Source of the DNA: Rhizobium terrae | Lineage (GTDB): Bacteria > Pseudomonadota > Alphaproteobacteria > Rhizobiales > Rhizobiaceae | Direction: 5' to 3' | DNA: 64,000 nt | NCBI RefSeq assembly: GCF_003425685.1 | Contig: NZ_QJKM01000012.1 | Span: 124,001-188,000 of the forward strand | Shown here: positions 35,128 to 43,886 of the stretch, in pieces | Layout of the letters: every line of letters starts with the position of its first letter | Numbering within the stretch: the stretch's first letter is position 1 | Position numbers and translations under genes: made by a program | The notes under the pieces: model-generated | What the model saw: the letters and a program-made list of their open reading frames with translations, nothing else | What the model was told of the DNA's origin: nothing | The model's database searches: none

Positions 35128-37239
35128 ATGCTCAGAAACGATCTTCAGTTCCCCTTCGGCGCCGTCTATTTCCGCAAGTCAAACCCACCGCAGGAGCATT
35201 GGGAGCGCGATTACCGGGTGGCCGGCGAAGATGGGCTCAACATCTTCCGCCACTGGTTCATGTGGGGGGCGATCGAAGTGGCGCCCGGCATCTACGATTG
35301 GGAGGAATATGATCGGCAGCTCGATCTTGCCGCCAAGAACGGCATCAAGACGGTGATTGCCGAACTGATCCATGCCGTGCCGGACTGGGCGGTGCGCAGA
35401 TATGCCGATGCGCTGCAGGTCAATGCCGACGGCACCAGACTCGGCTCCTATATGGGTGTCTCGGCAGCGACCGGCGGCTTTTCCAACAATGGCGGCGGTG
35501 CTGGCGCGCTGACTTTGAATTGCCCCGAGGTGAAGGAAGCCGCCGGCAAATTCCTGACCGCACTTGCGACCCGCTACAAAGATCATCCCGCGATCTACGG
35601 CTACGACATCTGGAACGAGTGCAATTACTCTGCAGATGTCGATTACAGCAGCTACGCCAAGGCCGCCTTCCGCAAATGGCTGGAGAAGAAATACGGCAGC
35701 CTGAAAGTACTCGCCAAGGCCTGGCACCGCTATAGCTATGTGGAATGGGACGATATCGAGCCGCCGGTGCATATGGCACCCTATCCGGAATGCATCGACT
35801 GGCTGCAGTTCAAGCGCGACAATTTCTACGATCAGATGCAATGGCGGATCGATACGATCCGCGCCGTCGACAACAGGAACGTCATCGCAGCGCACGGCAT
35901 TTCAGGATCGATCCCCAACATGGCGTCTAACGGCTGCGACGACTGGCTGGCGGCTTCGAAGGTCGAGGTCTACGGCTTCACCTGGATCCAGGCCCGCAAG
36001 GGCACCGAGCCGTGGAAGAGCTGGTACGGTGTCGACATCAACCGCGCCGCAGCCCGTGGAAAACCCTTCTGGCATGCGGAACGCCAGGGCGGTCCGCTCT
36101 GGCTGCAGCCACAGGTGATCGGCCGCGACAAGGAGGACGGCCGTGTCGCCGAGCCCGAGGACATTCGCATCTGGAGCATGACCTCGTTTGCCGGCGGCGC
36201 GCGCGGCATTTTGAACCTGCGCTGGCGTCCGTTGCTCGACGGGCCGCTTTTCGGTGCTTTCGGTGCTTATGGCATGGACGGCTCACGCACGCCGCGCTCC
36301 GAAATGCAGAGCACCATGGCGAAATGGGCGAACGATCCGGCCCAGGCACCGCTCTGGGAGGCCAAGCCGGTGCGCGGCGAAGTCGGCATTCTCGTCGTCC
36401 GCGAGACCCAGGAATGGGATTATCTCCTGAATTACGACCGCAAGGAAAAACCCTATCCAGAAGCCATGTGGGGCGCCTACCGCGCCTTCCTCGACAACGG
36501 CATGCAGCCGGACTGGGTGCATATCGACGATATCGACGCCTATGACTTTCTCTATTTTCCCTATCCGATCATGTTCACCGCCAAACAGGCGGACCGCCTC
36601 AAGGTCTGGGTGGAAAAGGGCGGCACGCTGATTACCGAAGCCTGCCCGGGTTATTTCGGCGACCGTGGCCATGTCGGTCAGGTGCAGCCGAACATGGGGC
36701 TGGATGCCGTCTTCGGCGCCCAAGAGGAAACGGTCGAGTTCATGCCGGATATCGGCGACCGCATCCATTTCAGGTACGGCAGCCTCGCCGTCGATGGCGG
36801 CGGCCTCCTGCAGTCCTACCGCACGACAGGCGGCAAGGCACTCGGCAATTTCGACGACGGCCGGCTGGCGGTGGTGGAAAATACGTTCGGCAAGGGCCGC
36901 ACGCTGCTGATCGGCACCAACCCTTCGGTCGCCTACTACCGCACCAACGGCAAGGCGAATGTGAGTTTCTATGACGAACTCATCAAATGGAGCGGCCGGA
37001 CGAAGCATGTGACACTGTCGAACCCCAGCTTGTTCGCCCGTATTCACAGGGGTGACAAGGGCAGCTATCTCTGGCTGGTCAATCCGACGCGAACGACGCA
37101 GATCACGGAGGTGAAACTGACCGACGGCACGGGCACAATCGGCTCCGGTGAGCCCGTCTGGCCGGTCGGCCATGCCACTGCCGGTAGCAAGGTCGAAGTT
37201 CCAGCACGCGACGTTCTGATCCTGCCTCTTGCTCGATAA
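35128..37239 (+). CDS. GH42-family beta-galactosidase-like enzyme
   Basis: A 703-residue cytoplasmic enzyme from ATG 35128 behind GAAGGACCAGGA; ATG 35107 is also in frame. Its TIM barrel carries the likely acid/base Glu164 in DIWNECNYS and the nucleophile Glu318 in FWHAERQGGPLW, fitting GH42. The trimerisation domain (about 385-600: VGILVVRETQEW, FLYFPYPIMFTAKQADRLKVWVEKGGTLI) and a small C-terminal beta-domain follow. It is last in the importer transcript. The real substrate may be a beta-galactoside, an alpha-L-arabinoside or another plant glycan fragment. Confidence 0.8.
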   Translation: MLRNDLQFPFGAVYFRKSNPPQEHWERDYRVAGEDGLNIFRHWFMWGAIEVAPGIYDWEEYDRQLDLAAKNGIKTVIAELIHAVPDWAVRRYADALQVNADGTRLGSYMGVSAATGGFSNNGGGAGALTLNCPEVKEAAGKFLTALATRYKDHPAIYGYDIWNECNYSADVDYSSYAKAAFRKWLEKKYGSLKVLAKAWHRYSYVEWDDIEPPVHMAPYPECIDWLQFKRDNFYDQMQWRIDTIRAVDNRNVIAAHGISGSIPNMASNGCDDWLAASKVEVYGFTWIQARKGTEPWKSWYGVDINRAAARGKPFWHAERQGGPLWLQPQVIGRDKEDGRVAEPEDIRIWSMTSFAGGARGILNLRWRPLLDGPLFGAFGAYGMDGSRTPRSEMQSTMAKWANDPAQAPLWEAKPVRGEVGILVVRETQEWDYLLNYDRKEKPYPEAMWGAYRAFLDNGMQPDWVHIDDIDAYDFLYFPYPIMFTAKQADRLKVWVEKGGTLITEACPGYFGDRGHVGQVQPNMGLDAVFGAQEETVEFMPDIGDRIHFRYGSLAVDGGGLLQSYRTTGGKALGNFDDGRLAVVENTFGKGRTLLIGTNPSVAYYRTNGKANVSFYDELIKWSGRTKHVTLSNPSLFARIHRGDKGSYLWLVNPTRTTQITEVKLTDGTGTIGSGEPVWPVGHATAGSKVEVPARDVLILPLAR

Positions 37240-37282
37240 TCAGGCCCCATAACGGAGCGAAAGACTTCGATAATGGCTTCGG

Positions 37283-37298
37283 GCCGGAACCGGCTTTT
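37283..37298 (+). terminator. Possible short terminator after the GH42 gene
   Basis: GCCGG/CCGGC with a very tight loop (37283-37294) runs into TTTTC between two convergent genes. The stem is short, so it is a weak call. Confidence 0.3.
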
Positions 37299-37299
37299 C

Positions 37300-37950
37300 T
37301 CAACCGGTCGCTGCGGCGAGGAAAACCGCCAGCTGGGCGTCGAAAGCACGCTTGTATGCGGGCCGTGCTTCGCCGCGGGCGACATAGGCAGAGAGGTTTG
37401 GATATTCCTCCAATATACCCGATCCTTGTAACCTCAGCAGTACCGACACCATCAGCAGATCGGCGGCGCTGAACTCGCCGTCGAGCCAGTCACCATCGCC
37501 CAGCCGACCGGAGAGTTCGCCCAAACGTATACGGATGCGTTCGTCAACCATGGACAGGCGCTGCTCGTACCAAGTCTCCTTACCCTCCTGGTACCCGACG
37601 ATTTCGCGATCGACGATCGGCGGCTCCATCGTTGTGAGCGCGGCAAACATCCATGTGATCGCGCGCGCCCGGGCATTCGCATTGTCCGGCAGCAGGCCTG
37701 CATGGTGCTCGGCGATGTGAAACACGATCGCCCCCGACTCGAACAGGGCGAGATCGCCTTCTTCATAGGTCGGAATCTGTCCGAAAGGTTGAAGCGCGAG
37801 ATGTGCGGGTTCCTTCATCGCCTTAAACGAAAGAAGACGAACGCCATAAGGCTGGCCCACTTCTTCGAGCGCCCAGCGAACACGCATATCACGCGCCAGC
37901 CCTCTGCCGCGATCGGGGGACCGTTCAAAGGCGGTAATGGTAACAGTCAT
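37300..37950 (-). CDS. Glutathione S-transferase family protein
   Basis: A 216-residue protein. The thioredoxin-like N-terminal domain (to about residue 80) holds LRW-type RVRWALEEVGQPY, PFGQIPTYEEGDLALFESGAI and the E-S glutathione contact. The helical C-terminal domain has LDGEFSAADLLMVSVL, where the Asp is the usual N-capping residue. It is a single-gene unit convergent with the GH42 gene. Its substrate is unknown. Confidence 0.85.
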   Translation of the reverse strand: MTVTITAFERSPDRGRGLARDMRVRWALEEVGQPYGVRLLSFKAMKEPAHLALQPFGQIPTYEEGDLALFESGAIVFHIAEHHAGLLPDNANARARAITWMFAALTTMEPPIVDREIVGYQEGKETWYEQRLSMVDERIRIRLGELSGRLGDGDWLDGEFSAADLLMVSVLLRLQGSGILEEYPNLSAYVARGEARPAYKRAFDAQLAVFLAAATG

Positions 37951-38086
37951 TGGTATCCTCCCTAGCTTGCCTGTCTTGAAGACGCCTGGCTAAACGAGAT
38001 TCCGACACCCTATGCTCGGATTCCTGCGGCAGTTCAAATATCGCCAATATCGGTCAATGAAGCCTGGTCATGATCTGCGGCGGAGC

Positions 38087-38280
38087 TCACTCCCGTAGCG
38101 CCAGCTTCGCCGCATATTCGCCGGGAGGACACCCGATCCGCTGGCGGAATGCCGTGCTGAAGGCGCTTGCCGATTTATAGCCGATCGTTTCAGCTATTTT
38201 GTCGAACGTGCGGTCTCCGATTCCTCGCATGCCTTCGTTATCCGGTTGGCCCGGATGTGGAAGAATATGCCGCCTTCGCT
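38087..38280 (-). pseudogene. AraC-family regulator remnant, frameshifted
   Basis: The last 47 codons read as the second helix-turn-helix of an AraC protein: TFDKIAETIGYKSASAFSTAFRQRIGCPPGEYAAKL. Immediately upstream in the next frame is GGIFFHIRANRITKACEESETAR, which looks like the first helix, so a frameshift near 38205-38215 seems to break it. Further upstream toward 38430 I see no AraC sequence. The effector domain is gone. Confidence 0.6.
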
Positions 38281-38430
38281 GGTCGACGTCGGAATACGAG
38301 TACCGTGCCGGGACGAGCCGCCTGACCGTCCAGATCGCCTGGCGGGAGATGAGGGCGGAGACTCCTGCCGAAGGCTCTGCCTGAAAACCGCTGAGTGCGG
38401 TAAAAGCTGGCGGCTGGAAATTCCCGGCCG

Positions 38431-39330
38431 CTATTCCTTCACGGCTCCCGTCATCGACGAGACATAGTAGTCCACGAAGAACGAATATAGGATCACCACC
38501 GGCAGCGAGCCGAACAGGGCACCCGCCATCAGCGATCCCCATTCGAAGACATCGCCGCGCACCAGTTCCGTCAGCACACCGACCGGGATCGTCTTGTTCT
38601 CCGACGACTGGATGAAGGTGAGCGCGTAGATGAATTCGTTCCACGACAGCGTGAAGGCGAAGATGCCGGCCGAGATCAGACCCGGCACCGCGAGCGGCAG
38701 GATGATCTTGGTCAGGATCTGCCAGCGGTTGGCGCCATCCACCAGCGCACTTTCTTCCAGTTCGAACGGGATCGAGCGGAAATAACCCATCAGCAGCCAA
38801 GTGCAGAACGGAATGAGGAAGGTCGGATAGGTGAAGATCAGCGCCAGCCGCGAGTCGTAGATGCCGAGCTTGAAGACGATGAAGGCGAGCGGGATGAACA
38901 GGATCGACGGCGGTACGAGATAGGCGAGGAAGATCACGAGACCGATGGATCGCGAGCCGGTGAAACGGATGCGCTCGATCGCATAGGCGCCGAAGACGGA
39001 GGCGAGCAGCGACAAGAAGGTGGAGCAGACCGCCACCAGCATCGTGTTCCATAGCCAGCCCGGATAGGAGGTTTCGAGGAACAGGTACTTGATGTGCGCA
39101 AGCGTCGGCCCGACCACCCAGAACGGGCTGTAATTTTGGTAATCCGTCAGTTGGTCGTTCGGCTTCACGGCGGTGATTGCCATCCAGTAGAACGGGAAGA
39201 GCAGCACGAAGACGAAGACCGCCATCGGCAGGTAGAGCATCACGATCCGCCGGGGCAGACGGTTGAGATAGTTCATCCCCTCGGCATTGTCGGTCAGCAC
39301 CTGATCGGCGGTGTTGGAATTGGTTGACAT
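38431..39330 (-). CDS. Sugar-type ABC importer permease (MalG type)
   Basis: A 299-residue permease starting MSTNSNTADQ at 39330. Six helices follow, the first IVMLYLPMAVFVFVLLFPFYW. The coupling motif is EESALVDGANRWQILTKIILPLAVP, and FTLSWNEFIYALTFI is the usual late block. It is last in the minus-strand importer operon and ends just before the AraC remnant. Confidence 0.88.
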   Translation of the reverse strand: MSTNSNTADQVLTDNAEGMNYLNRLPRRIVMLYLPMAVFVFVLLFPFYWMAITAVKPNDQLTDYQNYSPFWVVGPTLAHIKYLFLETSYPGWLWNTMLVAVCSTFLSLLASVFGAYAIERIRFTGSRSIGLVIFLAYLVPPSILFIPLAFIVFKLGIYDSRLALIFTYPTFLIPFCTWLLMGYFRSIPFELEESALVDGANRWQILTKIILPLAVPGLISAGIFAFTLSWNEFIYALTFIQSSENKTIPVGVLTELVRGDVFEWGSLMAGALFGSLPVVILYSFFVDYYVSSMTGAVKE

Positions 39331-39341
39331 GAACTCTCTCC

Positions 39342-40274
39342 TCAATCCTGGCCGCCCTGCTGCCATTTGCGGCGTTGCAGGCCGAAGAAGCTGAACATGA
39401 TCGCACCGAGCAGGAAGGGCACCATGGCGACCGCGATCGCCGCGCCCTCGCCGAGCTGCCCGCCGGGAATGCCGCGCTGGAAGGACAAGGTCGCCATCAG
39501 ATGCGTGGCATTGACCGGGCCACCCTTGGTCAGCACGTAGATAAGCTGGAAGTCCGTGAAGGTGAACAGAACCGAGAAGGTCATCACCACGGCGATGATC
39601 GGCGTCAGCATCGGCAGCGTCACGTGACGGAAGCGTTGCCAGCTCGTGGCGCCGTCGAGCGAGGCGGCCTCCTGCAGCGAGGCCGGAATGGTCTGCAGGC
39701 CGGCGAGCAGCGAAATCGCTACGAAGGGAATGCCGCGCCAGACATTGGCGAGGATGACCGAGATGCGCGCATTGGTCGGATCGCCTAGGAAGTTGATAGG
39801 CCCATTGATCAGCCCGAGCTGCATCAGCGACCAGGAAATGATCGAGAACTGGGAATCGTATATCCACCAGAATGCGAGACCGGAGAGTACAGTCGGCACG
39901 ACCCAGGGCAGGAGCACGATCGCCCTGAAGAAACTCTTGAACGGCAGATGCTGGTTCAAGAGCAGCGCCAACCAGAGGCCGAGCGCGAATTTCAGCACCG
40001 AGGCCACGAACGTGTAGAGGACGGTGTTGAAAACCGACAGCCAGAACACGCCATCGTCCATCAGGAACTCGTAGTTTTCGAGCCCGATGAAGATGCCGTC
40101 GCGGCCGATGCGGGTATCGGTAAAGCCGAGCCAGACGCCGAGCCCCAGCGGATAGGTGAGGAAGCAGACCAGGAACACCGCAGCCGGCAGCATGAACAGG
40201 AAACCGAGTACGTTGTTGTTCTGCAGGAGCGAAGAAATCGGACCGCGCGTATCCCCCGAATTCACCGTCGACAT
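39342..40274 (-). CDS. Sugar-type ABC importer permease (MalF type)
   Basis: A 310-residue permease with a first helix LGFLFMLPAAVFLVCFLTYPLG, the coupling motif QEAASLDGATSWQRFRHVTLPMLTP and five further helices. It is separated from the binding-protein gene by 245 bases holding a RIME-like palindromic element, and from the next permease by 11 bases. Confidence 0.88.
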   Translation of the reverse strand: MSTVNSGDTRGPISSLLQNNNVLGFLFMLPAAVFLVCFLTYPLGLGVWLGFTDTRIGRDGIFIGLENYEFLMDDGVFWLSVFNTVLYTFVASVLKFALGLWLALLLNQHLPFKSFFRAIVLLPWVVPTVLSGLAFWWIYDSQFSIISWSLMQLGLINGPINFLGDPTNARISVILANVWRGIPFVAISLLAGLQTIPASLQEAASLDGATSWQRFRHVTLPMLTPIIAVVMTFSVLFTFTDFQLIYVLTKGGPVNATHLMATLSFQRGIPGGQLGEGAAIAVAMVPFLLGAIMFSFFGLQRRKWQQGGQD

Positions 40275-40323
40275 TGCTTATCTCCAAATTACCGTTTGTT
40301 TCTGAGGCTTGGGCCGACTGTGA

Positions 40324-40439
40324 TTGCCCCCCGCCCTAACCCTCTCCCCGCAGACGGGGAGAGGGGACTTCGGAGTTCGCGGCTTACGTCCTTCTCCATG
40401 TTGACGGGAAGAAGGTGCCGGGAGGCGGATGAGGGGCAA
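40324..40439. repeat. RIME-like palindromic intergenic repeat
   Basis: Terminal inverted repeats TTGCCCC (40324-40330) and GGGGCAA (40433-40439) enclose two hairpins. One is the perfect 10-bp CCTCTCCCCG / CGGGGAGAGG (40341-40350, 40355-40364, loop CAGA). The other is a decayed CCTTCTCC with GGGAAGAAGG (about 40390-40415). This build matches the rhizobium-specific intergenic mosaic element known from Rhizobiaceae. It lies between binding-protein and permease genes of one operon. Confidence 0.75.
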
Positions 40440-40519
40440 ACCGCCACGGCGGTGCCCCGCTCGAAAACCTGCGGCGCGCCAGACGATTCCGGCATGCCGC
40501 TCGTTTTGGAGCGCAGGAG

Positions 40520-41824
40520 CTAGACCCGATAATACCGGTTAGCCCGACGCTCGGCTTCCTTCATCGCGTCCTCCGGTGAACTCGCGCCGGTGACCGCTGC
40601 GGCATACATGTCCACCAGCACGTAGTCCGCCATGGTGGCCGCCGAGGCATAACCGAGCGGGCCGGCATAACCGTTCGGGCGCAGCGTCTCCGAAGCGCGG
40701 GCGTAAGGGGCGTGGATCGGGTCGGCAGTCCAGATCGGGTTCTTGGCGAACTCCTTGAGAGGTGGGCAGCAATAAGCACTGGAGCCCTGGATCCAGGCAT
40801 TCATCTGGTCGGCTTCCATCATGAACTTGATGTAGGCCTTCGCCGCTTCCGGATATTTGGTATGCTTGAAGAGCAGCATCGAGCTCGTCTGGTGCAGTTC
40901 GACGCTCTTGCCGACCGGGCCGATCGGGAAGTTGGTCGAGCGGATATCCTTGGCGATATCGGCGAGCTTAGGATCGTTCTTGGCAGCATAATAGACCGAG
41001 ACGCCGTTGGCGATCAGCGACACCTGGCCGGCCAGGAAGGCGCGGTTGTTGTTGATGTCCTGCCAGCTTTCCGTGCCGGGGATAAAGGTCGCATAGAGCT
41101 GCTTGGCATAATTGATCGAAGCCAGCGTTTCCGGGCTGTTGATCGTTACCTTGCCGCTTTCGTCAACCATCTTGCCGCCATGGCTCCACAGCAGCCAATG
41201 GGCGTAGTTGTTGCCATCGCCGACGGCCTTGCCGTGCGGGAAGCCGGCGGGCGTGCCCTTGGCCTTCATCGCCTTGCAAAGCTCCAGGAAACCGGCCGTA
41301 TCCTTTGGAAACTCGCTGAAGCCGGCCGCCTTCATATGGCTATCGCGGTAAACGACGGCGTTGCCGATCGCTGCGAGCGGCATGGCGATGAACTTGTCGC
41401 CGCGCGAGGCATAACCCTTCACGCCGTCATACCAGCCGCCATATTTGCCGCCGAGATATCCGGCGAGGTCGGTCAGGTCCATCAGCTTGTCAGGGTATTG
41501 ATGTGCGTCGTCGAACCAGCACATGACGAGGTCCGGGCCGGAGCCGACATTTGCCGCAACCGCTGCCTTGGGACGGATGTCCTCCCAGCTTTCCTTGTCG
41601 ACACGGACCTGCACGCCGGTCGCATCGGTGAATTTTTTGGTATTGGCAAGCCAGGCGTCCTCGTCGCCCTTCACAAAGGGTGACCAGCGCAGCAGGCGAA
41701 GGCTCGCGCCGCTTTCCGGCTTATAGGCCGGCTCGGCCTGCGCAAACGAAGGGCGAATGCCGAGACTGGCAACGCCCGCTACGGTTGCTGATGCGGCCAG
41801 AAAGTCACGTCTCTTGATCATCAT
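40520..41824 (-). CDS. Sugar-type ABC importer, substrate-binding protein (family 1)
   Basis: A 434-residue protein starting MMIKRRDFLAASATVAG, a twin-arginine signal cut after FAQA; GAGGAGGAATATC gives the ribosome site. The mature region has SLRLLRWSPFVKGDEDAW, GPDLVMCWFDDAHQYPDKLMDL, and the usual middle block FLELCKAMKAKGTPAGF. The position after the ltn/otn genes on the same strand suggests it may deliver four-carbon sugar acids or their precursors, but the ligand is not readable. Confidence 0.85.
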   Translation of the reverse strand: MMIKRRDFLAASATVAGVASLGIRPSFAQAEPAYKPESGASLRLLRWSPFVKGDEDAWLANTKKFTDATGVQVRVDKESWEDIRPKAAVAANVGSGPDLVMCWFDDAHQYPDKLMDLTDLAGYLGGKYGGWYDGVKGYASRGDKFIAMPLAAIGNAVVYRDSHMKAAGFSEFPKDTAGFLELCKAMKAKGTPAGFPHGKAVGDGNNYAHWLLWSHGGKMVDESGKVTINSPETLASINYAKQLYATFIPGTESWQDINNNRAFLAGQVSLIANGVSVYYAAKNDPKLADIAKDIRSTNFPIGPVGKSVELHQTSSMLLFKHTKYPEAAKAYIKFMMEADQMNAWIQGSSAYCCPPLKEFAKNPIWTADPIHAPYARASETLRPNGYAGPLGYASAATMADYVLVDMYAAAVTGASSPEDAMKEAERRANRYYRV

Positions 41825-41976
41825 GATATTCCTCCTCTTAAAAAAGCGGGAGCGAACTCTCCGGCATTCACCTCCCGCTGGGCGAACGCGGCCTTGGCAT
41901 CCGTTAAACGGAATGCATGCCGACCGGCGGATGGGCGGGGAAGCTCCTCCTCTCCCGCACCTTCCGCCGGGCAGCG

Positions 41977-43044
41977 TCAGTCGGTCAGTCTCCGGCCGGT
42001 TTCGGCGTCGAAGAGATGGACGTGCGGAGCGTCTATCGCGACCCGCAGCGTCTCGCCGGGGCGGGCATTGACGCGCTCGCGAAAGACGCAAGTGAGGTCG
42101 CTGCCGCCCAGCCTGAGTGTCAGATGCGTCTCGTAACCCGTCGGCTCCAGAACAACGATCTCGCCGGGCAGGCCATTGGCATCGAGCGAGATATATTCGG
42201 GACGCAGACCGTAGACGAGTTCGCGGCCCTTGGCAGCGGCCGGCGGGTTGACGACCGGCAAGGCCGTGCCGTCTGTCGTCAGGAAACGCGCGGGATTTTC
42301 CGGATCAAGCTTTCCCTTGATCATGTTCATGGCAGGTGAGCCGATGAAGCCACCCACAAACAGATTGGCCGGCTTGTCGTAAAGCTCCAGCGGCGTGCCG
42401 ACCTGCTCGACGATGCCGTCATGCATGACGACGATCTTGTCGGCCATGGTCATCGCTTCGATCTGGTCGTGCGTGACATAGACCGTGGTCGTCTTCAGAC
42501 GCTGATGCAGTTCCTTGATCTCGGCGCGCATGGCGACGCGCAGCTTTGCATCGAGGTTGGACAGCGGCTCGTCGAACAGAAAAACCTCCGGATCACGGAC
42601 GATGGCGCGGCCCATGGCGACACGCTGGCGCTGGCCGCCGGAAAGCTGGCGCGGATAACGATCCAGCAGCTTATCGAGGCCGAGAATGCCGGCGGCATAT
42701 TTCACCCGCTTTTCGGCTTCTGCCTTCGGCGCCTTGTTGAGCATCAGCGAAAAGCCCATGTTCTGCTGCACCGTCATATGCGGATAGAGCGCATAGTTCT
42801 GGAACACCATGGCGATGTCGCGATCCTTGGGCGGCAGCGTGTTGACCACCCGCCCGCCGATCTTGATCTCGCCGCTCGAAATGTTCTCGAGACCTGCCAG
42901 CATCCTGAGCAGAGTGGACTTGCCGCAGCCCGAGGGGCCGACCAGGATCACGAATTCCCCGTCGGCAATATCGATGTTCACGCCCTTGATGACCGGAAAT
43001 GTCCCAAACGATTTCCGAACGTCCGCGAATTGAACGCCTGCCAT
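41977..43044 (-). CDS. Sugar-type ABC importer ATPase (UgpC/MsmK type)
   Basis: A 355-residue ATPase: Walker A GPSGCGKST, signature LSGGQRQRVAMGRAI, Walker B VFLFDEPLSNLD, then a TOBE regulatory domain (YGLRPEYISLD onward, ending HVHLFDAETGRRL). It is the first gene of the importer block and begins 78 bases after the SDR gene of the ltn/otn operon, so the two may be co-transcribed. Confidence 0.88.
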   Translation of the reverse strand: MAGVQFADVRKSFGTFPVIKGVNIDIADGEFVILVGPSGCGKSTLLRMLAGLENISSGEIKIGGRVVNTLPPKDRDIAMVFQNYALYPHMTVQQNMGFSLMLNKAPKAEAEKRVKYAAGILGLDKLLDRYPRQLSGGQRQRVAMGRAIVRDPEVFLFDEPLSNLDAKLRVAMRAEIKELHQRLKTTTVYVTHDQIEAMTMADKIVVMHDGIVEQVGTPLELYDKPANLFVGGFIGSPAMNMIKGKLDPENPARFLTTDGTALPVVNPPAAAKGRELVYGLRPEYISLDANGLPGEIVVLEPTGYETHLTLRLGGSDLTCVFRERVNARPGETLRVAIDAPHVHLFDAETGRRLTD

Positions 43045-43121
43045 ACTCCCTCCTCCCAGATATCGAGCACTATACGTTATGTCTTTGTATTGTCGAATGT
43101 CTTGCGGCGGCGAACCGCCGG

Positions 43122-43886
43122 TTATCCGCGCCCGACGAAGGGCATCTTGGTGGCCATCACAGTCATTGTCAGCACGTTCGCATTGAGCGGCAGGCCCGCC
43201 ATGTAGACGACCGCATCGGCGACATGCGCCGGGTCGATCGTCGCCTCGGCGGCAAGGGTTCCGTTCGCCTGCATCACGCCTTTGGAGATCGTCGTCGTCA
43301 TGTCGCTCGCCGCATTGCCGATATCGATCTGGCCGCAGGCGATGTCGAAGTTACGCCCATCCAATGCCGTCGATTTCGTCAACCCGGTGATCGCGTGTTT
43401 GGTCGCCGTATAGGGCGCCGTGTTCGGCCGCGGCGTGGTGGCCGAGACGGAACCGTTGTTGATGATGCGGCCGCCTTGCGGATTCTGAGCCTTCATCAGC
43501 CGGAACGCCTGTTGGGTGCAGAGGAACGCGCCGGTGAGGTTGGCCGCGACGATCGCATTCCAGTCTTCGAAGGAAAGCTCCTCCATCGGCACATTGGGCA
43601 CGTTGATGCCGGCATTGTTGACCAGAAGATCGAGCCGTCCGTATTTCGCCGAGACGGTATCGAACAGTACCTTGACCGAAGCCGGATCGCCGACATCAGC
43701 TGATACCGCGAGATATTCTGCACCAGTCTCCTTGCCAAGTTCCGCTGCTGCCTTTTCCAGCACATCGGTGCGACGGCCAGAAATGATCACCGTATAACCG
43801 GCAGCTCCGAGCGCTCTAGCAATAGCTCGGCCGACGCCCGTTCCGCCACCGGTAACGATGGCTATCTTCGAAGATGCCGCACTCAT
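43122..43886 (-). CDS. Short-chain dehydrogenase/reductase in the ltn/otn operon
   Basis: A 254-residue classical SDR starting MSAASSK at 43886. The cofactor motif TGGGTGVG is near residue 12, NNAG at about 90, and the catalytic Ser ... YTATK is present in NGSVSATTPRPNTAPYTATK. It is the last gene before the importer and overlaps denD by four bases. Its substrate is not part of the described threonate/erythronate pathway; oxidation or reduction of a related polyol or aldonate is an inference. Confidence 0.83.
   Translation of the reverse strand: MSAASSKIAIVTGGGTGVGRAIARALGAAGYTVIISGRRTDVLEKAAAELGKETGAEYLAVSADVGDPASVKVLFDTVSAKYGRLDLLVNNAGINVPNVPMEELSFEDWNAIVAANLTGAFLCTQQAFRLMKAQNPQGGRIINNGSVSATTPRPNTAPYTATKHAITGLTKSTALDGRNFDIACGQIDIGNAASDMTTTISKGVMQANGTLAAEATIDPAHVADAVVYMAGLPLNANVLTMTVMATKMPFVGRG

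Noticed and set aside
43104..43120. CGGCGG/CCGCCG hairpin after the SDR gene as a terminator
   Set aside because: The stem is only six pairs and no T-run follows in the direction of transcription, so it was not called.
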